Shown here piece by piece: positions 55,388 to 64,000 of a DNA stretch of 64,000 nt; within the stretch, counting starts at the first letter, position 1, and every line of letters starts with the position of its first letter. The translations under genes were made by a program, and so were the position numbers. The notes beneath the pieces are model-generated. The model was not told the DNA's origin. It searched no databases and saw nothing but the letters and a program-made list of their open reading frames with translations. The stretch lies in assembly GCA_022419385.1 (NCBI GenBank), contig JAJUBI010000002.1, positions 1,922,001-1,986,000 on the forward strand. Direction: 5' to 3'. The DNA comes from Paraconiothyrium sp. Pb-2020. Taxonomy: Eukaryota; Ascomycota; Dothideomycetes; Pleosporales; Didymosphaeriaceae.

Positions 55388-56319
55388 CTTGATGGTGGAT
55401 TGGGGTGTGAGTTGTGGTAAAGGGTAGAAAGATTTGTTGAGAGGGAGTTATTAATTGTTGCAGATCTGATGGATGTTTTTGCGGTGCAAGGTGCCCTCTC
55501 TTTGTACTTGGAGCTCTCAGCTCTGGCGCGCAACCTCCTTTCTTAGCATTGACTCCACGCATCAACCATGTCCCCTCCTCCAGGCCGTTGGACTCTCGTC
55601 GCACAAGAAACGGTCTCTCCTCGTCTGTTCCTACGTCAACGATATCCCCTTGACGCGCCCTCGCGTGTCCCCGTGACGCTCTCGGTCAGGCGCGTCTTGC
55701 CCGATGCACTCAAGCGGTAGCGCGCCGAGTGCTCCGGTACCTGGCCCTGGTGCAACCTTTCTTTATTGACAATATGGCATCGTCATGATCGTGCATCGAA
55801 GAATTGCTGCCTCGCCTAAATGTAGCTTCCAGCCTCTATTCGGGTAGTGTACCAGACTAGAGCGAGGTACGATCTTGCAAAAACCCGACGGCGCGAGCCA
55901 CCCGCTGGAAGCCAGCCACTGTGCAGGCCCAAGTCAGTGAAGAAGAGACTGATAGAAGATGCGAAAATCTGAATGGCGCATGCTGTGGACATGGGGATCT
56001 ACACAGGTGGGTCGTGTTCCTTGATGCACTATGCTAGCTGGGACGCAGTCAGATCTCAGTTGTGTGATATCCGATCGATCTCTACTGGGCAAGATAACGA
56101 GGGGGACAGCTGTGGTGAGTCTGGCATAGTGCAGCAGTGGCTGGCATCAAACCGACGAGATCAAGGTCATTGGGCAGCCACGGCTACGGTAGCACAATTA
56201 CTATTACCATCAACTCTTCTAATTCATCGACATCTCGTCATCCCTGTTGTCTACATATGGGCCTACGACCTTGACTACCTTATCGGCAAACATGATCGAG
56301 GCGCGGCCACTTTGCCGGC
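55388..56319. other. intergenic, Con-6 upstream region
   Basis: About 930 bp. A plus-strand frame of 116 codons at 55973-56323 starts with ATG but has no family resemblance, and its end runs into the pseudogene. The part next to Con-6 should hold its promoter. Confidence 0.4.
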
Positions 56320-57486
56320 CTAGTCTTGGGGATCGAGAACAATCTTTTAATGGACTTTACCTTCGAAAACACCCATGCTCGCCTGCTGCAAAGCTTCGAG
56401 ACCACCTGAGACCTTAGCATGGCTGACTACGTCTATGAGGCCGTCGCGCAAAACTTCCAGGAGATACCTGCCGTACCTGTCGACCGGTTAACTTTGCACC
56501 TACTATTAGTCTTGTAACAAGTAGTTTTACAATCAGTTTCGCCATTCGTGATGTTCGTCGAGCTAGGCAGCTTGAGAGAAAGGCTTGTATACCCGTTCAA
56601 CGTTGGCAGGTAGAACGTCCTCACCGCCGACAACACCTGTGAAGCGTCTTTCTTCTAGCAACAGCAACGCCAGCGCCTTGTAAGAAGCTGGAACCCGGAC
56701 GCCGAAAAGGCGAACTTGTAGGGTCCAAGTTGGCGACATTGTTCCACGGCATCGGCAGCTTTATGATCAATAACGGCAGACGCGCCTAACTGTCTTTATC
56801 TTGCAATATCCTTTGGGGATGCGGTGACAAGCACGGTATGCCCAACTTAGTAAAAGTTGAGTCAGTCATGTATCTTGCTCAGTCAGCAGCTCGACCTACA
56901 CTCTTTGCATACTGGACGGCATAACTGCCTATCGCGCCTCCAGCACCCCATACTAGCAACTTCTGATCATTTGTTCCCCGTCCAGGTCTCTCCATTCCCA
57001 ATATATAAATGGAGAGTCGCGACTGCTGTCTGCGATGAAATTAAAAGTCGACCAATACCGCTCGTTCAAAGACACATCGCCAATCTATCACACTGTCCAA
57101 AGAAGCGTAAAGCAATGCAATAGGTGTACTCACCTTGGCGACCGTTTGCGATCTCACAATCACTAGCTTCTGACAGCTGCCCTCGCGTTTGTTTGTCTCC
57201 AGCTTCACAAGAGCTCTTATACTGAAGACGACTCGATCGCCAACCCCGAGCTCAGATACGCCCTCTCCAGCCTACTGAACCGTCCCTGCTCCAGCTGTTC
57301 CCAGTACAGCCGAGTAACTTTCATTCAAAGGACCCACCTCCACCGTAGCTGGCGTGCAGCATCTTGGCATTAAGCAGTTGCCGCCTCGTTCTTTATCAGA
57401 ACTTCTCCTGGTTCCGGGCGATAGATCTCGATATCAACGATTTCCAAGGCTTTGCCGGGTCCTAGGATGAGAGCAACGCGATTCAT
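56320..57486 (-). pseudogene. decayed zinc-type alcohol dehydrogenase / enoyl reductase gene
   Basis: The minus strand holds, in family order, pieces of a GroES-like medium-chain dehydrogenase in different frames. The start is MNRVALILGPGKALEIVDIE, then PEPGEVLIKNEAAT at 57486-57380. This is followed by AVLGTAGAGTVQ, a stop codon, then AGEGVSELGVGDRVVFSIRA and NKREGSCQKLVIV. The nucleotide-binding core is KLLVWGAGGAIGSYAVQYAK near 56.9 kb. HTVLVTASPKDIAR, a stop, and RQLGASAVIDHKAADAVEQC come next near 56.8 kb. The 3' end has GGLEALQQASMGVFEGKVH, a stop, then KIVLDPQD. Several stops and frame changes fall in conserved parts that introns would not explain. The intact family oxidises or reduces alcohols, quinones or enoyl groups with NAD(P)H. 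Confidence 0.88.
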
Positions 57487-59447
57487 GGTGTTTTCTTTTC
57501 AGGAAGGAGCTTCCGCCAAATACCAGAGCTTACAGGGTTGATGAATGCTGCAAATATGCAAGGTTTTGTCTCTTGCAACGCATCAAGGATATGTCGACCT
57601 TTGAACTGATTGCGTACATCGTTTTAGTGACAGCGGACGCTAAGCTATTAAAGACCCCAAACGCCATACTACCTGTATGGGTAATACCTATGCATCGTAA
57701 GGGCGTATAAGCCTTTCACATCGTTTCGTAAGCCATGGATTGGTAGCGTCCTCGTTTGTTGAGCGTGGAACCTTCCCCTTGTACCGTGACATATGGGTCG
57801 TGTAAGCGTGGATTCATCAGGTTGGATTTGACATCAAAGTCCGTTAATTAGCCTTCATTCTGCGAGCTAATAGGGCTAATTTAGTCTCTCAGCCCGTCAT
57901 CGCATGGCCAGTTCACTACCACGAGGCGTCTGCTCGTCCTTCAATTTCGCATTTAATTCTCACCATTTCGGGCAATTGTGGGCGTGCTAGGTGTCCTCCC
58001 GGGCTGTAAGCGTCCCATGAAGTCGTCCAATTTGTTCAAATTCGCTTACAATTGCTCCGCCTCCACCACGACCACAATAGAGTGCACCGTAGCATTTGAT
58101 TGGAAGTCCGCAGTGTTGGAGACGAGTCCGAGCGTCAACTACAGGGAAATTACATAGGACCATGCCATGTGAGATCAGAGCATGGGTATGTCCCAAAATG
58201 GCAAGCTTCTAGAAGATTTTACGCACGTGGAACATAAGTTGATGACTGTAGACCCCTCGCTAGTCTACTCACTAATCGCTCAAGCGAGCATTTGTGCGCT
58301 TACAAAGTTCCGGGTGGCAACGCTATACCTATCATTGCAAGTACAATGGCACCAAATTTGGGACGCTGAGGCCTGTTTGAGTGTACGCATCCGCCCTATG
58401 ATCTCATGCGTTAGCTGATGGAGGTACTTGGTGCGAAATGGCCGCTGTGAAGAGAAGATGCTCGGACCAGCCTAGGATATTCGCGATAGCTGAGTAACAC
58501 CCTAGGTCACAACTTCATCTCGTGCTAATTCAAGCTAATATTAGCTGGTTCTAGTTGCAGATGAATCGTGCACTTTAAGCATCCGGATTTCGTCGTGATG
58601 GATGTAAACACGGACCATCGAACACTGACTGGCGTGCGCAATGTCTCCCGTCTACGACTCGGTCAAGACCGAAAATTGATCGTGCGAAGATGTTCAAACT
58701 AATTGGGCCGACGGGTAAGGCGTTACTAGCGAGTCTAATCGAGTCTGATGCGTCTACCAAGATCGCGCTACCGATTTGATATGCTGACTACGTTCACGAC
58801 AAATCCATGTCTTCAATTCACTGGTAGAGGGAATATCGTGGAATGACAATGTGGCGGTATAATACCAGCCTGGTGAAGTCGCTGAGGCTTCAACCGGCAA
58901 AGGATCTGCCCTCAATTGAACGTGTTTAGTATTGAGCATCAGCGAGCATCATCTTACTGGAGCATTTGGCTTTGCACAGGTATCATTGCGCCAGCAACTG
59001 GTCATTTTGCATGCGGCTCAAAAAGAAGCATCTGACGACAGCCGCCTACCTGCAGCCCACAGCTACCCGCAAGCTAGGATTCACTCCCGCACAGACCCTT
59101 TTGGCCCTAATAGCCCTACACCGAGAGCCAGACTCTCAAAATAGGTATACTCGCACGTTTTAAATCCGATCTACCGGAATCTCCGCATCCCAAAACGGTT
59201 GGAAACCATTCTGCGCCTTCTCATCATTCGTCGAGACTTGGTCAACGGAACTCTATCTGGATAACGGCCCGCTCCATCGTTGCACAACGTGCCTCCAAGC
59301 CTCCGTATCTCACGATTACTTTCGACGGAGAAGCTCACACGACTGCAACCTACTCAGATCACAGTCTTGTCTTGATACCAGTCATCAGATTCGTGCTCTA
59401 AGAATCTGGACCGTTCATCATAACGCCGGGGCCGCTCCAGGGAATGG
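57487..59447. other. intergenic, no gene seen
   Basis: About 2 kb next to the pseudogene. Only short overlapping frames occur, none with a recognised domain. No RNA gene or repeat is recognised. It may be decayed sequence like its left neighbour. Confidence 0.4.
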
Positions 59448-60125
59448 ATGTATATAACATCTATTCAGCATGAGCTTTTGAATTCTCATCATACAACAAT
59501 ATTTGCACACCAACCCAAAGATATCGCTCTCATCGGCTCGCCAGTCACAACTCGAGCACCAGAATCAGGCCAACAGCTTATGAGTAGTAGCCCTTCCAAC
59601 AATCCCAGCCCGTCAAACCCCCAGACCGCTCGTGCTACTTCAGCAGTCACAGCAGCTCTTGCTCAGCAACCTAGGACTACTAGCACCGCCGACTCTGCGG
59701 AGACTCCTCAAGTTCCTGCTGGACGACGCTCTCAGTCGACTCCCGATTTTACCCTAAACACACGTTCATCCAGCTTAAACCCAAGACCAGCACCCCCTGT
59801 GGTAATTATTCACGAGCCTCGCACTTCTCCTGTCCCTCGGCAAGGCCGTTCCCTCCTCGCTCGGAGCATCCCACGAACTAGCTCTTCGCAATCACCACGT
59901 AGATTTGGCAACCCTTACGCCCGACCACCACCTCCACTACTCAGAGCACGGTCCCAGCCTCTCTCAGCAACGATGTCCTCCGCTTCTACGCCCTCCAATA
60001 CCTCCACAGCCGGTGCTTCCTCTGGATCCAACCCTTCCTACCAGCTCCCCTACGCCCCATTCCCCTATCCAATGCCAGCTAATGGCGGCTCTGGACAACA
60101 GAGCGGCACTGGCAAAGGCAAATAA
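59448..60125 (+). CDS. Ser/Pro/Thr-rich protein of unknown function
   Basis: I do not recognise this gene. The open frame gives 225 aa from 59448, or 181 aa from the in-frame ATG at 59581 (MSSSPSNNPSPSNPQ). It is low in complexity and rich in Ser, Pro, Thr and Arg. PSTPDF-like and SP-rich stretches include RRSQSTPDFTLNTRSSSLNP, PRPAPPVVIIHEPRTSPVPR and RFGNPYARPPPPLLRARSQP. The end is Pro/Tyr/Gly-rich (SYQLPYAPFPYPMPANGGSG). No signal peptide, membrane span or domain is seen. It is probably a disordered protein. It may instead be a chance frame. Confidence 0.45.
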   Translation: MYITSIQHELLNSHHTTIFAHQPKDIALIGSPVTTRAPESGQQLMSSSPSNNPSPSNPQTARATSAVTAALAQQPRTTSTADSAETPQVPAGRRSQSTPDFTLNTRSSSLNPRPAPPVVIIHEPRTSPVPRQGRSLLARSIPRTSSSQSPRRFGNPYARPPPPLLRARSQPLSATMSSASTPSNTSTAGASSGSNPSYQLPYAPFPYPMPANGGSGQQSGTGKGK

Positions 60126-61556
60126 GCATTACCTTTACCTTTTGTCATCAATTTCCTAGGTTCATATTCGATACAATACCGGCGTGAAAAGCGCTTCCTT
60201 TTCCCATCAATTGGACACGACCTTATGAACGAACAGCATGGCACGACACAAGCTTGTACAACACGATGAGCCTCACGACTCAAGCATGGTATCTCATGAT
60301 CGAAGCATTTCTCCACGGTGGATCACGATGTACACGCATTTCCATTTTTCCTCTTTCTCATTCTGGTTCAAGCATTTGCACGATTTCTATCATCAGCGGC
60401 ATTTTTGGAGTTTTGTTCATGTCCCATCAAAGGTTTCGCTTTTTCTCCATTTCATCACCCTCTCTCACAGTCAATCTTTCAGCATCACGAAACTCTTTCC
60501 TTCCTAGCATAGCATCGGTTCCTGCATTTCTTGGCGTTCTTTATTAGACGGTGGCATTAGCGTTAGCATCAAGTAGCTTGTATCACCATCAACATTACAT
60601 CTTGCCACACGGAACATATCCAAGTATATATTTAGAAATGCCAGCGACATCCATCCTGTAAAGACTGACGAACGATCTGCTGATCGGAAAATGATTGCGG
60701 AGATGGACCTGGCAGAGGGACGTCGTACCGAAGCGCTCGCCGAGTTCCAAGATCCTCGGCTGCATGCAAGCAGTCAAGAGCTCTCATGTGCTTGATGTTT
60801 CGGAGGATTTGCAGAGTAAGACATGTGCTGGTAGGGTGGCATAGAGACGTGGTCTAAGCGTTTCGCACAGCTGAGGGACGTAGGTGGGCAATCTCCGGCG
60901 AGGTTAGGTGTGGGGTAGTGGGATATTTTTAAACCATCAACTCCAGATTCGAAAGTGGGAAGCCCAGGCGGGAGGCTAATAGTCCTCTGGCGCTGGACGA
61001 AGGATGATGCGCTTGGAATGTTCAGCTGGACCGTTCGGTTGAGGTTGAGACAGAGTGGGGCCAATTCGATTCGCGTGAGCGCGCATACTCGAAGACCATA
61101 CTTATATTAGATAAGTGTGGCTGCAATTGGTGAATTCTTGGCGTCTGCGCCACGTGCGCGACATTTCGAGAACGCTGATGACGGAACCGCTTACTCGTAC
61201 AGCGCCGTGCCGCAAGTCAACACCATCCACTCCCGCGAGGCCCGTTCTGTCTACCTTTGTCGGTACGCGCCGTTATCACGCTTCTCAGACCGGCTTGTGC
61301 CTGCCTTCTTTCATTGATACATCCTAGCGTTGCTGTGGCGTGGGTTGACTCGCTGCTCGTATGCCTCCTTTCCCCAACTGCAATTAGCCATCGACGACAG
61401 GAACCGACATTCTTTATCGTCAGGCCGGCAACTACGACAGCCTCAACCGCGACTTCCGTGCCGTTCTGCCACCGTTTCTTTGAAACAACAGCTAATACAA
61501 CCTCGACAATCGATTTCCCGAACGCTGCTATTTTCGCCTAAGCACGGCCGCATATC
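60126..61556. other. intergenic, Atg27 upstream region
   Basis: About 1.4 kb. The minus frame at 60774-61064 has no ATG start. Short plus frames at 61.1-61.6 kb lead up to the Atg27 start and look like leader sequence. No gene is recognised. Confidence 0.4.
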
Positions 61557-62770
61557 ATGTACCCTCCACGAACAACACAGTTTCTCCTCGCGTTAACGGC
61601 AGTTCTCCCCACTTCGCTTGCATCATTTGCATGCAACGATATTCTCGCCAAGGGCCAGCACTTCAACTTCGAGAAACTGGGCGGGCCGCGCGTGGTGCAT
61701 TGGACGGATTCGGTTCCAAACGAAGATGTGGAAGCTCGATGGAACTTCACGTTAGACATTTGTAACAAACTGCAGCGGGACAAAGGCGTAGAGAAGCAGA
61801 ATTGGTGCCATGACGGTGCAAGAGGTATGTTTTTACATTTGCACTATTTCGATTGCTAGTTTGTTTCGCCTTATTTTATCCATTCACAAGAAAACTTCCC
61901 TGCATTTCTCGTAAACAGAGTACTAACATTCCCGCAGTATGCGGCGTCCGCTTATGGCACGACGTCTTCAACGGGAAGAATGACACGATTCAAGCTGTCG
62001 ACATTGCCGGTACATACACGACGCAAGGTGGCCGCCACATGGTCCTCGATCCTACATTCGAGCTTCTGCGAGACTCGAAATCGAACTCTGATGCGTCGCG
62101 AGAGGGTGTACGGGCCGAGCTGCACGGAGGTCGCTACCCGTTCGAGTCCAAAACAACAGGAATCGACCAGCGTGCTATCATTGAATTCGTATGCGATCCG
62201 GAACGTGAAGGCGACGAGGGCGCCGAAAAGGATACCAACGAGCGTGCGGAGGAGCCCAAGGAAGACGAGGGCACAGACAAGGGCGATGACGGCGACAAGA
62301 AGAAAGAAAAAAGGCTGAACCGGCGAGACGGAGAGAAGGGCAAGTGTGAAGACAGCGACGCTAGTCTGCGCTTCTGCGGATACGAAGAGGAGAAGGCCGA
62401 GAAGGAGAAGCAGGTGAAGACGCTGCGGCTGGAATGGCGGACAAAGTATGCGTGTGAGAATGCGCCTCCGCCGGATGGCGGGAAGGGCTGGGGCTTTTTC
62501 ACCTGGTTCATCATCATGTGAGTCGCTCGTGTCAGCTCTTGACTGAGGTATGCATATACTAACATAGGTAATAGCCTCTTCCTCGCCACCGCCGCATACC
62601 TCATCTTTGGCTCTTGGCTCAATTACAACCGCTATGGCGCCCGCGGTTGGGACCTTCTTCCCCATGGCGACACTATCCGCGACATCCCGTACATAGTGAA
62701 GGATTTGGGACGCAAGGTCGTGGATGCGGTGCAAAGCCCGGGCAGCAGGGGTGGGTACAGTGCTGTCTAA
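61557..62770 (+). CDS. atg27: autophagy-related protein Atg27
   Basis: Atg27 is a type I membrane protein that cycles between Golgi, vacuole and Atg9 membranes and supports autophagosome formation. Exons 61557-61824, 61938-62517 and 62575-62770 give 347 aa; introns are 61825-61937 and 62518-62574. A signal peptide covers about 1-22 (MYPPRTTQFLLALTAVLPTS). The luminal part is a mannose-6-phosphate-receptor-like domain with cysteines (SFACNDILAKGQHFNFEKLG, NWCHDGA, CGVRLW, IIEFVCDPE, CENAPPP). A charged Glu/Asp/Lys insert of about 50 residues interrupts it. One membrane span follows (FFTWFIIMILFLATAAYLIF). The tail has SWLNYNRYGARGWDLLPHGD and ends GGYSAV. YSAV is the Tyr-based sorting motif known in yeast Atg27. 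Confidence 0.93.
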
Positions 62771-64000
62771 ATTCCATATTGGGCAAACGTTGCGCATGAG
62801 GAGGTTAGCGATATTGTAAACGATACATTGTAGAGGGCGTTTGGGCCTCGGTCAATCAGGTTGCATAGGGCGTCCGATCGTAGAAGAGTTGACAACCAGC
62901 CATAAATGATCACGGAGCGCTTTCCTTGTAGGACGTCAAGATCGGGGAGCATAGCGTCAACCTTGTAGTCCGTGGACTCGACATCTCTGTATTTACCTAG
63001 GAAATATTGTTACATACCCCTGTTTCAATGCTTTGATATTCAACCATTGCTGGCCAGCTCGATCAAAGAAATGTATGTATCTCTTACACTCGTCTAGCTT
63101 CGTGAGTCTTCTAGATACAGTTACTACTACGACTCGTGCGCTTGAGCTCTGGAGAAAAGCTCTCGTTCAGCGACACACGCTCGAGCTCTTTGTGTCATGA
63201 GTGTGGCGAGCTGAAGAGATAGATGGTTTGAAGCGATTTAGTCGGGCAGTGGACAAATAAGATTCATATTCACGTCCAGTGATGGGGCGTGGAAGCTGGA
63301 GGCCCAAGGTGGTTTATCGAGCCGCGATGTGTCTAGAAATACTGACTGGGCTTTGATACGATGTCCGAAGCTTGGGCGCTGCTGGACATTAAAAAAACCC
63401 AACTGGTCCAGAGGTGTTCTTGGACGCTTAGGGATTCGAAGAAGCATACTCATCTCCGGAGGCGGAGAGCAACTAGGACATTTCTGCATGTCTGCCCCGT
63501 CTCAGGCTCAAGTCAATCAAACGAACTTGATTGCATTTCTAGCAAACCACACCGGGTATCGTTGCGGTGAACCGACTAAGCCGACGAACGATATATACTA
63601 GTTACAGACCCATGGCACACCACGAAAGAGACCAACGAAGACGATTGAGTAGGAAATGAAGGGCTTGAAGATGACTATCAACACCATACCAATATGAAGA
63701 TCGCTCAGTCAAATTACTGCACGCCCCGGCCACAATGCCAATCAGGAAAGTCTGGCTCTCGTCCTTTTTCTTCCACGCATCCAGCACCTTTTCGTCTCAA
63801 CACTAGACCAAGGCAAGCCCCACAGCAGCTAGCGAGGGGCCTCTGTTATGTACCATCGACGTGGTACAATTGCGCATCACGTGAGTTTATTCACGTGCCT
63901 CACGAGGCACATCCGGCCCATCTCTTAGCAAGGGGGCGCGTTCACGATCCTCAGAAACCACCTCGCCGCCCTCGAACGGCGTCCTACCACTCGACACACC
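62771..64000. other. intergenic right edge
   Basis: About 1.2 kb to the window edge. Short frames at 63.2-63.6 kb show no family resemblance. The cluster of inverted repeats at 63850-63910 (separate entry) suggests the promoter of a gene beyond the window. Confidence 0.45.
63850..63910. repeat. cluster of three inverted repeats with two E-boxes
   Basis: Three perfect inverted repeats lie within 61 bp. GTACCA is paired with TGGTAC at 63850-63867. TCACGTGA with a second TCACGTG follows at 63877-63897. GTGCCTC is paired with GAGGCAC at 63895-63910. The two CACGTG cores (63878-63883, 63892-63897) are bHLH-factor sites of the Cbf1/Pho4 type, 14 bp apart. Confidence 0.65.

Noticed and set aside
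55973..56323. 116-codon plus-strand frame with ATG
   Set aside because: No domain; it crosses into the antisense of the dehydrogenase pseudogene and lacks a clear promoter.
60774..61064. 96-codon minus-strand frame
   Set aside because: No ATG at the start and low-complexity content.
61952..62797. 281-codon minus-strand frame
   Set aside because: It is the antisense of Atg27 exons.
1..64000. CRISPR array, prophage, intact transposon or secondary-metabolite cluster
   Set aside because: I found no regularly spaced repeats, no transposase or reverse transcriptase, and no polyketide or peptide synthase parts. The genes are ordinary single-copy ascomycete genes.

Overview
The window is nuclear DNA of a filamentous ascomycete. 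Short introns (mostly 45-75 bp) have GT-AG borders and CTAAC/CTRAY-like branch points. Genes are mostly single and spaced by 0.3-4.5 kb. Fungus-specific families are present: Con-6, Kre9/Knh1, a Pho80-like cyclin, a Zn2Cys6 regulator and a Spd1-type ribonucleotide reductase inhibitor. Gene content and intron style fit a Dothideomycete, but that class assignment is inference. I recognise no secondary-metabolite cluster, prophage, CRISPR array or intact transposon.

Layout. 0.4-5 kb: aminopeptidase P, a Kre9/Knh1 cell-wall protein and a Pho80-like cyclin, all on minus. 6.1-8.4 kb: a secreted GH89 alpha-N-acetylglucosaminidase (plus). 8.9-12.5 kb: a BTB protein and an amidase (minus). 13.1-18.8 kb: an atypical short-chain dehydrogenase, a free-standing RNase H domain protein and the Hsp104 disaggregase (plus). 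18.8-22 kb: gene-poor, with one intron-containing tRNA-Thr(UGU). 22-28.4 kb: a large one-span membrane protein, a UCH37-type deubiquitinase and an NDH-2-like flavoprotein. 28.4-31.7 kb: empty. 31.8-33.7 kb: a six-cysteine zinc-cluster transcription factor. 33.7-38.1 kb: long intergenic stretch with a very GC-rich block. 38.2-41.1 kb: transportin. 42.7-48.7 kb: an orphan protein, the RNR inhibitor and a four-span membrane protein. 50-55.4 kb: dense block with a LysM/zinc-finger protein, ribosomal uS8, carnosine N-methyltransferase, proteasome chaperone Pba4 and Con-6. 56.3-57.5 kb: a decayed zinc-type alcohol dehydrogenase gene. 59.4-62.8 kb: a Ser/Pro-rich protein and Atg27.

The genes are mainly housekeeping: protein quality control (Hsp104, UCH, Pba4), nuclear import, translation, autophagy and nucleotide-pool control. 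They do not form one obvious pathway. I rebuilt the spliced models by hand; every one keeps frame and most reach the length expected for the family. The points most worth a second look are two GC-AG introns, a free-standing RNase H protein with all catalytic carboxylates, an alternative Hsp104 C-terminus, an intracellular LysM protein with a cysteine-rich finger, and a cluster of palindromes at the right edge.
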